The translations under genes were made by a program, and so were the position numbers. Below the pieces are notes generated by a model. That model was not told the DNA's origin, did not search any database, and saw only the letters and a program-made list of their open reading frames with translations. Shown here one piece after another: positions 17,933 through 27,000 of a DNA stretch of 40,121 nt (its first letter is position 1; each line of letters opens with the position of its first letter). Source of the stretch: Nanobdellota archaeon (GTDB taxonomy: Archaea; Nanobdellota; Nanobdellia; SCGC-AAA011-G17; GW2011-AR17); the NCBI GenBank assembly GCA_013329215.1, contig DUKS01000061.1, positions 1 through 40,121 on the forward strand, written 5' to 3'.

Positions 17933-19909
17933 TTACTCTATTACCGGCTGCAATGCCTTTGACGGGTCCTGCAGCGAATCATACGCCTCTTCCATATCTT
18001 CAACAGTCCCGGGCACGTCGCCCGCCGGAACGTAAAATATCACCTTGCTGCCTTCATCAAGCGCCTTCCTTGTTACCTGCCATACTGTTGAAGAGCCGCC
18101 GCTGACAACCTGGTTAAGTGCCATGTCCGGCGTTGATGCGGTTGTGCACCGCTCTTCTTCAAACCCGAGCAGCCCGAGTATGTTCCTTGTCGGCGCCTTA
18201 ATGCAGTGTGTTATTTCCTTGCCTTTTATATTTATCTCAAATCCCTGCGTTATGAGGGTTGTGCTTAAGTCGTGGCTGCCTGCGATAAGCCTTATTTTGC
18301 CTTTTGGCTCAACAAGCGAAGTGCCAAAACCCAGCCCCTCGTTTTCTATATTTATGATAACTGTTTCTGAAGATTCCACGCCCCTTTCAAATCCCTTGTC
18401 CATGACTTTTATCTCGTAATCCATTTCCTTGTACGGCTCAAGCTTTACTGAATAGCTGTCCGGCTGTATTGTGCTGGCTGTTTCCCTGCCGTCATGGAAA
18501 CCTTCTTTGCTTGCAGTCAGCAGTGCATTTGCACACGGCGGAATATCCGCCTCAAGCACCGCCTCGCCTGTGCGCCTGTCTGCCTTTGTTCTGCCCAGAT
18601 TGCACACTGTGCTTACGCATTTCAGGCTTATTTCTGCGTCTGCAACAGGGTTGAGATTGCCGTTTGCATCGGGGCTTAGCGCATATATTTTTGCATGCGC
18701 CGCCTTGTTGCCGCATATCTTGTTCTCGGGCTCCGGAATGTCCAGCGTCCCTTCCCTGTTTTCCCTTGGCTGGTTGTTGTCTATAACTACCATTGTTGCA
18801 AACTGAAACAGGTGCCCGTTTGTGTCTGTCAGCGCCACAAGCAGCGGATACTGGATATCGTATATGAAATTATAATCGTTAATACAGAAAATAGACGTGA
18901 GGAATGCCATTGCGCTGTTCCCCATGCCAGCAAGAGGCTCTGCTGTGAGTATCTCCCCCTCCGAAGGGTAAACCTCCATTTTCACAGGCCATTCCTGCGA
19001 GAATTTGAATCCTGAGCTTATGCTTCCATGCCTGTCTTCAAGCGCATCCCATGCAAAGTATTTGCTGCCTGTGCTGAATGCAGTGCCGCCCAGCTTTATG
19101 AACTGCATGTTTGAGTTAAGCGCTTTCTTAAGCTCGCCCATCACTTTTGATTTTGTCCACACTTTTGGCGCGCATGTAATCTCTGTCCCCGAAAATGGTA
19201 TCCCCTTGTAAACAGCGAGTATGTCTATTGTCTTTTCCTCAAGATAAAAATCATTGCTGTCCCTGCTTATTATTTCTTTTCCTATATTGTACATTTCGCC
19301 TATTCTTGCGTCGACTTTTGCATAGAACTTGGGCAGTCTGTAATTGAAATCCTGTATCTCTATTTTGACAGGGTAGTCCACTGTAAACTGGACCTCTGCG
19401 TCTTTTATGTTGACAGTTGACTTTATCCTTCCCTGTGTCAGGTTGTATTTCTCAAACAGCGTGAAATTCTGCGTGCATTCCCCGAGCCTGCTGTTTACAT
19501 ACTCGGCAAGCGAGGCTTCCATTTCCTTTATAGTGGGTATGCTTGTTTTCTGTATACCGTTCGGCTCTGCATAGAACCAGTATGCAGTCTTCATGCCGCT
19601 GCCCGGTATTATCTCAAGCGTTTTTCCAAACGGGTGCGCAGGTGTCGGCGGTATTTCTGTTGCAGGAATATCGATGTATCCGCCCTGCATCCCGAGCAGG
19701 GTTACGCCGTTATCCGCTATTGACTGCACGCAGGACTGGCCGAAACTGTAGACTTCCATAGCCTTTTCAGGCACAGCCATCGCGAGCAGCCTTTCCTGCT
19801 CCCACTGGTCCGCTGCGGCCCTTGCCCTGAAGAAAATTATCAAAACCGCAAGCGCAACAACAATTATTCCAAAGACTACATAAACTGCAACCTGCCCTCT
19901 TTTTTGCAT
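17933..19909 (-). CDS. Exported protein with class III/pilin-like N-terminus (MQKRGQVAVYVVFGIIVVALAVLIIFF)
   Basis: 658 aa; KRGQV followed by one hydrophobic helix; 10 bp upstream of the giant gene. Confidence 0.75.
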   Translation of the reverse strand: MQKRGQVAVYVVFGIIVVALAVLIIFFRARAAADQWEQERLLAMAVPEKAMEVYSFGQSCVQSIADNGVTLLGMQGGYIDIPATEIPPTPAHPFGKTLEIIPGSGMKTAYWFYAEPNGIQKTSIPTIKEMEASLAEYVNSRLGECTQNFTLFEKYNLTQGRIKSTVNIKDAEVQFTVDYPVKIEIQDFNYRLPKFYAKVDARIGEMYNIGKEIISRDSNDFYLEEKTIDILAVYKGIPFSGTEITCAPKVWTKSKVMGELKKALNSNMQFIKLGGTAFSTGSKYFAWDALEDRHGSISSGFKFSQEWPVKMEVYPSEGEILTAEPLAGMGNSAMAFLTSIFCINDYNFIYDIQYPLLVALTDTNGHLFQFATMVVIDNNQPRENREGTLDIPEPENKICGNKAAHAKIYALSPDANGNLNPVADAEISLKCVSTVCNLGRTKADRRTGEAVLEADIPPCANALLTASKEGFHDGRETASTIQPDSYSVKLEPYKEMDYEIKVMDKGFERGVESSETVIINIENEGLGFGTSLVEPKGKIRLIAGSHDLSTTLITQGFEINIKGKEITHCIKAPTRNILGLLGFEEERCTTASTPDMALNQVVSGGSSTVWQVTRKALDEGSKVIFYVPAGDVPGTVEDMEEAYDSLQDPSKALQPVIE

Positions 19910-19985
19910 ACTATTTGGAAGTATTAGGGTTTTATAAATGTTCCGAGGTTTGTCGTCGTGAAAAAGTATTACGGTAAAATAAAAG

Positions 19986-20015
19986 TGAATGGACCCAGCC
20001 AGATTCGAACTGGCG
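19986..20015 (-). repeat. Partial tRNA-Val (T-arm plus 3' acceptor strand) remnant; att-like 30-bp direct repeat
   Basis: TGAATGGACCCAGCCAGATTCGAACTGGCG is identical to 21191-21220 (3' end of tRNA-Val-CAC); no GGACCCA 5' acceptor partner found on the 5' side of the remnant. Confidence 0.9.
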
Positions 20016-20101
20016 GCCTGCCCCGCTGAGGAGCATGCGCTATTTCTGCCAGCGTATCTGCTAAAAACACTTCAATGGTTATAGGAAATCCCAAGCAAAA
20101 C

Positions 20102-21136
20102 TTACCTTGCTATCGCATCCAGCGAATTTTTGCCCCAATCCAAATCAGGGTTTGTATAATCAATCTCCCCGCCTTTGATGTAGGGGAGAATTTCAAATAT
20201 GCCGAAGTGCGCTATCTCCTCAATCTTCGGGCGCCTGCATTTCAGCATATAGCTGCCAAAGGAAACAGCTTCCTTGTCAGTGAGCAGCGAAGTTAGAAAC
20301 ACCGGTTCAACTCCGCCAAAATAGTCGCTGCCTGCAAAGTAATCGCAAATCCCGTGTATTATCTGCTCCTGAAGCGAGGTGTCAATATGCGCATAAACAT
20401 CTTTATACATAAACTGCCTTGCCTTTTCAAACTCTTCAAACATTTCGCCTTCGCTGAAGGAAACAAATCCTTTTCTTTTGCTTTCCTCAACAAGCGCGCT
20501 TACAAGGTTATTGACTCTCTTCCTTTGGTTTCTCCCCAGCTTTTTTGTCTTTTCCAGGACTGTTTCCCTGTCTATGTAGCCGTATCTTACTGCATCATCG
20601 GGGTCCGAAACTGTATAAGCTATTTTATCGGCAAAAAGCACTGCATTGTATTCCTGCGGAAGGCCCGGGTCTATGCTGAGCTCGCCGGAGCCCCTTGAAT
20701 GGTTAATCCCGCCTTCAAGTGTTTCATACGACAGGTTGAGCCCTTTGCCTTTTCTTTCGATGTGCTGCGCAATGACAACGCTGTTGACCTCGTGCCTGAA
20801 TGGCTTGCCTCCGATTTTTGTTAATGTCTGTTCGCCTATATGCCCGAATGGCGTATGCCCTATATCATGCACAGCCGCGATTGCCATGCATAAATAAGGG
20901 TTTAAGCCCAGCTGTGTTGCGATTGCCAGTGCGATTGAAACTACTTCCTCGGTGTGGACTAATCTTGTCCTCATGTGCGGGTTGTCAGGCAGGGAAACTA
21001 CCTGCGTTTTAAACGCAAGCCTCCTGTACGCCTTTGATTGTATTATCTTTGTATAGTCATTAAGAAACGGGTCTGCTATTAATGTGTCCTCTTTTTCTTC
21101 ATACCGCCTTCCCTTTGATATGAGATAAGGTTTCAT
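20102..21136 (-). CDS. HD-domain phosphohydrolase, dGTPase (Dgt)-like
   Basis: 344 aa; YRRLAFKTQV...RTRLVHTEEVVSIA...AAVHDIGHTPFGHIGE HD signature. Confidence 0.92.
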   Translation of the reverse strand: MKPYLISKGRRYEEKEDTLIADPFLNDYTKIIQSKAYRRLAFKTQVVSLPDNPHMRTRLVHTEEVVSIALAIATQLGLNPYLCMAIAAVHDIGHTPFGHIGEQTLTKIGGKPFRHEVNSVVIAQHIERKGKGLNLSYETLEGGINHSRGSGELSIDPGLPQEYNAVLFADKIAYTVSDPDDAVRYGYIDRETVLEKTKKLGRNQRKRVNNLVSALVEESKRKGFVSFSEGEMFEEFEKARQFMYKDVYAHIDTSLQEQIIHGICDYFAGSDYFGGVEPVFLTSLLTDKEAVSFGSYMLKCRRPKIEEIAHFGIFEILPYIKGGEIDYTNPDLDWGKNSLDAIAR

Positions 21137-21190
21137 AAACCGCAGGTAGCATATTGGCTTATATAAGCCTTTTTATTCTTTTCAGAAAAA

Positions 21191-21220
21191 TGAATGGACC
21201 CAGCCAGATTCGAACTGGCG
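21191..21220 (-). repeat. 30-bp direct repeat, copy within and flanking the tRNA-Val(CAC) 3' end
   Basis: Identical to 19986-20015. Confidence 0.95.
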
Positions 21221-21267
21221 ACCTTCTCCCTGTGAAGGAGACGTCATAGCCGCTAGACTATGGGTCC
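21195..21267 (-). tRNA. tRNA-Val (CAC)
   Basis: GGACCCA...TGGGTCCA; anticodon arm TCTCC-TTCACAG-GGAGA; T-arm GCCAG-TTCGAAT-CTGGC. Confidence 0.93.
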
Positions 21268-21291
21268 GTGAAAATTATTTGGGATTATGAA

Positions 21292-21364
21292 TGGACCCGG
21301 AGTGATTCGAACACTCGACCTTCTCCCTGTCAAGGAGACGTCATAGCCGCTAGACTACGGGTCC
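21292..21364 (-). tRNA. tRNA-Val (GAC)
   Basis: GGACCCG...CGGGTCCA; anticodon arm TCTCC-TTGACAG-GGAGA; T-arm GAGTG-TTCGAAT-CACTC. Confidence 0.93.
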
Positions 21365-21394
21365 ATAATATAAAGCCAAGTTCCCTGAAATTCC

Positions 21395-21490
21395 CAGAGG
21401 GGTTGAAATCACTCGCGTGATTAACCCCTCTGCGACTTCGTATTCGAAACGCCTCATGCGTTTCGGATATCCGAGAATCTCTGATTCTCG
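21395..21490. repeat. Three consecutive perfect hairpins 3' of tRNA-Thr
   Basis: CAGAGGGGTT(21395-21404)/AACCCCTCTG(21423-21432) with nested AATCAC/GTGATT; CGAAACGC(21445-21452)/GCGTTTCG(21458-21465); CGAGAATC(21472-21479)/GATTCTCG(21483-21490). Confidence 0.9.
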
Positions 21491-21502
21491 AATACTTCGC
21501 TC

Positions 21503-21574
21503 AGCCCCAGAGGGGAGTTGAACCCCCGACCTGCTGATTACAAGTCAGCCGCGCTACCACTGCGCTACTGGGGC
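21503..21574 (-). tRNA. tRNA-Thr (UGU)
   Basis: GCCCCAG...CTGGGGC; anticodon arm GCTGA-CTTGTAA-TCAGC; GGGTTCAACTCCC T-arm. Confidence 0.94.
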
Positions 21575-21662
21575 GGTTAAGCCGCTACTATGAATTATGG
21601 CTTATTAAAAAGGCTTTCGGTTGCGCCGTGAGCCTTTCGGATGCTGACGAGAAAGGCTTTGG

Positions 21663-21697
21663 GTTTTAAAAAGAAAGAAAAAAATAAAAGAATAAAA
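21663..21697 (-). terminator. T-rich archaeal-type terminator for the 21698-23065 CDS
   Basis: Reverse strand reads TTTTATTCTTTTATTTTTTTCTTTCTTTTTAAAACCC immediately after the stop codon. Confidence 0.5.
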
Positions 21698-23065
21698 TCA
21701 GGCGGATGCTTCGGCAGCATTTGTTTCTGCTTCTATTTCCACATCCTCTGCTTCTGTTGCGGCTGCAAGCTCTGCTATTGCGTTCGCGTCCTTAAGCTTT
21801 AGGAAAATCTGCCTGAGCGCTTCGTTTGCGTCTTTCAGCGCAGCCTTTGCCTCTTCCATGAGGCTTTTCGCTTCTTCCACTTTTGCCGTTTTCTCTTCTT
21901 CCGTAAGCTCTTTTGTCCTTACTTCAAGCAACAGCGAGTGCGCTGACTTGAACTTTTTTTTTGCAGAATCCACCTTTGACTTGAAATCAGCCACAAGCGG
22001 CTCAACGGCTGCCGTGTCTTTGCCGTTTTCAGCCATTCTCTCGAGCACGCGCTCAAGCTTTGCTGAAAGGAATTCAGCTTTCACGATAATGCCTGCAGTT
22101 CTTGCGTTGACAGCATACCAGAGATATGCGTTGACTTTCTGCTTTATTTCTCTCCATGCATCTGCAAGGTTTTTTGCAGCCTCTATTATTTCAGCTTTTG
22201 TCTGCGCGTTTTCAATCTCCTCCTTAATTTCTGTGATCTTTGTGATTTGTGCGTCAAGGAATTCTGCTGCCGCGGCTTCCTCTTTATCACTCACATATTC
22301 GCTTGCGGTGATTTTTTCCTTTGCCTGCTCCAGGTTTGCAAGCACCATCTCTGCCTGCTTTGCAAGCTTTTCTTTTGCAGACGCCCTAATCTCTTCCCTT
22401 GACTTTGCGCAGTCTTCGCTGTCCGGGCTGTCTTTGCATATTCTTTCTGTTTTTGCATTCTCAAGCCTCAGCTTTGCAGCCTCAAGCCCTGCCTTTGCTT
22501 CTGCATATTTCTCTTTTGCAACAACTATCTTTGCCTTTGCAGCTGCTATTTTTGTGCCTTCAATCGCCCTTGCCCTGAAGTTCTTTGCTTTTTCCAGCTT
22601 GCCGAGGATTGTGTCTTTTTTCAGCTCGTTCAGCTCGCCTGCCCTTTCGGCCCTTCTTTCTTCAAACTGTTGCAGCTTTTCCCTGAATTTTGGCGCAAGA
22701 GCTGCGATGTTCTCGAGCCTTTGCTCAAACATTGCCCTGCATTCTTCTTCTGTTTTCCCAGCCTGCCTGCACTTTTCTACTAATTGTGCGACCTGCGCTT
22801 CGTGCCTTGCAAGAAGGCCGTCTTTTGCAGTGATGAGGCGTTCCCTGTTCTCTGCAATATTTTCCCTTGCTTCTTTTATCCGCTCCCTGCCTTCCTTTAT
22901 CCTTTCCCTAAGCGGGGCTGCGCTGCCATCTGCTGTTTCGGCAGCCGTGTCTTCTGTTGGCGCATCTGTGCCGCCATCTGCGCCTGCTGTTTCCTCTGCA
23001 AATGCAGAGGGCACAATGCCGGCGGCAAACAATGCCAGCACAAACAATGCAATTACTTTCTTCAT
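21698..23065 (-). CDS. Exported Ala/Glu/Lys-rich coiled-coil protein
   Basis: 455 aa; signal peptide MKKVIALFVLALFAAGIVPSAFA; extended heptad-like A/E/K-rich sequence; GGAGG Shine-Dalgarno upstream. Confidence 0.85.
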   Translation of the reverse strand: MKKVIALFVLALFAAGIVPSAFAEETAGADGGTDAPTEDTAAETADGSAAPLRERIKEGRERIKEARENIAENRERLITAKDGLLARHEAQVAQLVEKCRQAGKTEEECRAMFEQRLENIAALAPKFREKLQQFEERRAERAGELNELKKDTILGKLEKAKNFRARAIEGTKIAAAKAKIVVAKEKYAEAKAGLEAAKLRLENAKTERICKDSPDSEDCAKSREEIRASAKEKLAKQAEMVLANLEQAKEKITASEYVSDKEEAAAAEFLDAQITKITEIKEEIENAQTKAEIIEAAKNLADAWREIKQKVNAYLWYAVNARTAGIIVKAEFLSAKLERVLERMAENGKDTAAVEPLVADFKSKVDSAKKKFKSAHSLLLEVRTKELTEEEKTAKVEEAKSLMEEAKAALKDANEALRQIFLKLKDANAIAELAAATEAEDVEIEAETNAAEASA

Positions 23066-23166
23066 TTTAGTCCTCCGATGTTTTGGTTTGTAGCTCTTGG
23101 TTATTAGCCGGTTCCTGGTAATGAGTTCTTAGTGCTGCCCTTTGGTTAGCACCCCGGCCTTTAGCT

Positions 23167-23201
23167 AATTGCGCTAATACACTATCGGTGTAGGCGCAAT
23201 T
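23167..23201 (-). promoter_or_regulatory. Palindrome adjacent to TATA box at the start of a long leader
   Basis: Reverse strand GAAAGTATGTATATAAATAATTGCGCCTACACCGATAGTGTATTAGCGCAATT: TATA-like element abutting AATTGCGC...ACAC...GTGT...GCGCAATT. Confidence 0.6.
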
Positions 23202-23358
23202 ATTTATATACATACTTTCACTTCTGTTATTTTAAAACTTTATACAGGCGCTTAATGCTTTACAGGGGGCAATATCTGCGTTTTGCCGGAAAACAAGCTG
23301 ATTTTGGCCTTATTTGCAGAATAAGAATATTTTTATATGCCCCCCTATATATAATAGC

Positions 23359-24048
23359 ATGATGAGGCAAATACTTATGCTGCTTATGCTGCTGCTGTGC
23401 CTGCAGCCAGCATACGCATCTGTGGTGAGCGGCGCCATATATAATTCAGAGCTTGAGCTGCAGAAAGATGTGAAGCTTGAAATAAATACAGAGCCGCGGC
23501 AGGCATTCATTTCAAAAGACGGGCATTATTCTTTCAATGTGCCTAAAGGCGAATACACGCTTAATGCCTTGTATTTTGAGAGCAATGAGGCGGTTATGGA
23601 AGCGGATGAAGAGTTGTCTGTAGTTGATGACGGGCAGTATACGCTTGACATAATACTGTTTGACGTGCTTGAGCAGGGCGCGGTTGAGGATATTGACATA
23701 GGCCTTTCAGGGCTTGAGGAGCAGGACAACATGCCGCTTTACCTTGCCGCGGGATTCCTTGCAGTGCTTGCTATTGCTGTCGTGCTTGCATTAAGGTTTG
23801 TGAAGAAAAAAACAAAAGAGGCGCAGACTGCTGTTGAATCGCACCTTGCAGGCGGGCCTGATGAATCTCTTCAGAAGATAGTGGCTATAATAAAGGCAGA
23901 AGGCGGAAGAACGACGCAGCTTGAGATAAGAAAGCATTTCCCGCTTTCAGAGGCAAAAGTCAGCCTGATGATAGCTGAGCTTGAAGACAAGAAGATTATA
24001 AGAAAAATAAAAAAAGGAAGAGGAAATATTATTATTCTTAACAGTTAA
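23359..24048 (+). CDS. Membrane-anchored winged-helix transcription regulator with extracellular beta-sandwich-like domain
   Basis: From MMRQILMLL: signal peptide, carboxypeptidase-regulatory-like segment (GHYSFNVPKGEYTLNALYF), TM LYLAAGFLAVLAIAVVLALRFV, then wHTH-like IVAIIKAEGGRTTQLEIRKHFPLSEAKVSLMIAELEDKKIIRKIKKGRGNIIIL. Confidence 0.75.
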   Translation: MMRQILMLLMLLLCLQPAYASVVSGAIYNSELELQKDVKLEINTEPRQAFISKDGHYSFNVPKGEYTLNALYFESNEAVMEADEELSVVDDGQYTLDIILFDVLEQGAVEDIDIGLSGLEEQDNMPLYLAAGFLAVLAIAVVLALRFVKKKTKEAQTAVESHLAGGPDESLQKIVAIIKAEGGRTTQLEIRKHFPLSEAKVSLMIAELEDKKIIRKIKKGRGNIIILNS

Positions 24049-24057
24049 ATCCTATCC

Positions 24058-27000
24058 TCATCTGGGCGCACAGCAAATAGTTCCCCTATTATATTTATAA
24101 CTCGGCCCGCTTATTGTGGCAGGATAGGTGATTTCATATAGTGTTCCGCACGATTCTATATTTATTTCCGGGCTGGCTATATATTCGGTATTAGTACCCC
24201 AGAAATCTCCCCAAGTTGAGAAGTCACAATCATCTCCTGCCTTGCAAGTTCCGCCCAATATTTCACAAGCATTCTGGCCTTCCTGTTCTTTCGGAATGCA
24301 GCAGCGCCTTGTTTCAATAGGCTGCCCTGCTATCGGCGTCAAAAAGCATGCATCATTTGCAGCCCCTGATGTTGATCTTTCTTCACTGTCAAAATAGCAT
24401 CTATCCCTGCATCTTCCGCCTGCCGCTGCGCATGCATTGTCTTGTGCGGTTTTTGCGCCCTGCGCTCTTTGTTCCTGTAATACGCACACTCTCTCTCTTA
24501 AGTCGCATTGCTCTGCTGCGCCGCAGTCTTCATCAGTATCGCACTTTTGGCCAAGGGTATCTTCGCTCCCTTCTCCAATAATACCCTTTGCGCCAGCCGC
24601 CCTGGAAACACAGCAGTCTTCATCTGAACGGCATCCTGATGCAAAAACCGAGGTTCTTGATTCCCCACATTGGCCCAATGTTCTGCATTGCCCTCCGAGC
24701 TCCCTGCATGTTTCCTCATTCCTTCTGGCTGCTCCCGCAGGGATGCAAATTCCATATCTCGCTCCAGCACCCTTTTCGCAAGCATATCTGCTGCTGCCGC
24801 AATCATCATCAGTTTCGCATGTGTCTCCAACTCCTTTTGCGCCTTCATCTCCTGCGCCAACTACCTCTTCAAATTCTTCACCTGAAAGCTGCCGTGGCGT
24901 GCTTGAGGTATACGCATGGCATGAGCCGCCAACAGCCCTCTTTTGGAAATAGCATGAGCCGAGTTCATTGCATTCATCTTCATCGCAGATATTGAAAATT
25001 CCTGCGCCGCATCTTCCGCACTGCGCCCGTGTCTCTTCTGCACTCTTTGCGCCTTCATCAAAAGGTGGCAGCTCGGCAGGCAAGGACCTGACGCATAATC
25101 TTTCAATGCACCTTCTTCCTGTTATGCAGTCAGCATCTGTATCACACCCGGGGAAGCAGACGCCTTCTTTGCATACAAGCGACGGGGGGCAGTCCAAATT
25201 ATCAACGCACTTCTTAAAGCACCTTCCACCGGAGCATTTTTCTATCGGCCCGCATTCAGAATCAATTTCGCACTCAGCAAAAGGGGGGATTTCAGAAGCG
25301 GCCTTTAATCCCATTGTCATCGAAATACAGCATATTTCTGGTCTCCCGCAGCCGGTGCCTGCATTATTTGATGATTCACTTATTCCGCAGCTCATTTTGC
25401 AGCGCCCCCCTGCTTCCTGGCATGTTAACGTTTGTTGGCTTCTCCTGTCAGGGGCTGAGCTATACCTACATATGCCGTACCTGTCTGCTGTGCCCGGCCG
25501 TTTATAACACATATAATCTTCGTTGCCGCAGTCTGCATCACTTTCACATCTATCTCCTGTACCTTTTGCGCCCTCTTCAGCAGTTCTTGCCGGCGCACTG
25601 CGCCTTGCATTATCTATCCCCTTTTCCAGCTTCTCCTGCGTAAGCCCGCTCGGAGTTAATCCGACAACCATTGTGTCTCCAAGCCAGCAGATTCCGTCAG
25701 TTGTGCAGCTGAGCATTTCTGATTCATCCGCTGCCGCAGGGTTCAGGTTAATATTGAAATTAAACCCTAAGTCTTTTATTGATTTTCCCTGGGTCCACGT
25801 AAGCTCATCATTTGCATACAGAATCCATGCGCCGTTGGCAGGGTTAGTGACTTTCACAGAGCCCTGCATCAAGCCATTTTCAAGCATGGGAGTGATTGTC
25901 ACGGTTTCATAGCCGGGCAGGAGCCTTATATCCATATTATCATCAAAATTACGTATTTTTATTTCCTTGTTGCCGGATTTCAACATTATGGAACTTAAGA
26001 TAGTCAACTCATAAGCCCTTTCTGCTGTTTCAGGGTATATACTTATTTCATTAAACACGTCAGCGAGCTTACTTTGTGATACGAATATTGAAGCCTTTGC
26101 ATCCCTTGCCAATACCCAAAAGATGGCACCTTCTTTCAGTCTTTCAGGGCTTGCAATAACCTTCACATCTTCTCCGTCGCTTGAGATAGCAACAGAACCA
26201 ACATTTGCAATCAGTTCATTATTTGGCCTATACCCTTCTATAAAGTCAAGTATTGTTACTTCTTTGTCTGATTTAACTTTTATAGAATCAACCGCGCTTG
26301 TCTCTGCCTGCGCCTTTGCCTGCAAATTTAAAGTGTCGGTATTTCTTACTGTCCTCTTTGTAACTTTAACCTCCTCTAAATCCATAAGTGGTATTGCAAC
26401 AAACTCATCTTCAGGCATAAGCCTTGCCTTTTCCTTTAACTCTTTAATATTATTTGGATGCTCTGTAACGTACACCTTTACCATATCATATGCCTCGGCA
26501 AAAACCGATTCGCCAACAAATCCCTGACCTGTGATTGTGAGATATCTTTCAGAATCTCCTTCCTTGTACAGCTGCCCTGACATTGCACAGCTTGTTGACA
26601 TGCCTCTTTCATCTTTTTGAAGGCATCCGAAGAACACACTCTCTGCCAGATAAGCGCCGTCCTTTGACAGCCTGAACATTGGCTTTATTTTTTGCTGTGC
26701 ATCTTTCACAAACTGAAGGGTGATTGCTTTTCCTATCAATCCAACATGGCGCCTGCCTTCTGGCGCTTCAAGCGGTATAAGCCAGCCGTCAGTAATATCA
26801 ATTTTGTTGGTTGCGCTGTTTGCAGCTACAGTGCCATATATCTCTGCAAAGTCTATAAAAGCGCCTTCGTTTGCAAGCGGCCGGTATGACAATCTTATTT
26901 TTCCATCTTCCAGGCATTTGGCAAGCTCTGTGTCTTCGCTTACTATGGAAGAATCGCTCAGCCCGCGCATTATTGCATTAAGCTTTTCAGGATTATATTT

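Noticed and set aside
8752-17962. Many plus- and minus-strand ORFs (60-225 aa) overlapping the 3038-aa gene
   Set aside because: Low-complexity shadow ORFs of a high-GC coding strand; the 3038-aa frame has coherent domains throughout.
19986-20065. A complete sixth tRNA
   Set aside because: The T-arm and 3' acceptor strand match tRNA-Val, but no complementary 5' acceptor or convincing D-arm was found; treated as a remnant or att-like copy, with split tRNA as a remote option.
21858-23093. 411-aa plus-strand ORF MRLFASSTFAVFSSSVSS...
   Set aside because: Ser/Ala/Phe-rich antisense shadow of the A/E/K-rich coiled-coil gene, which has a signal peptide and Shine-Dalgarno.
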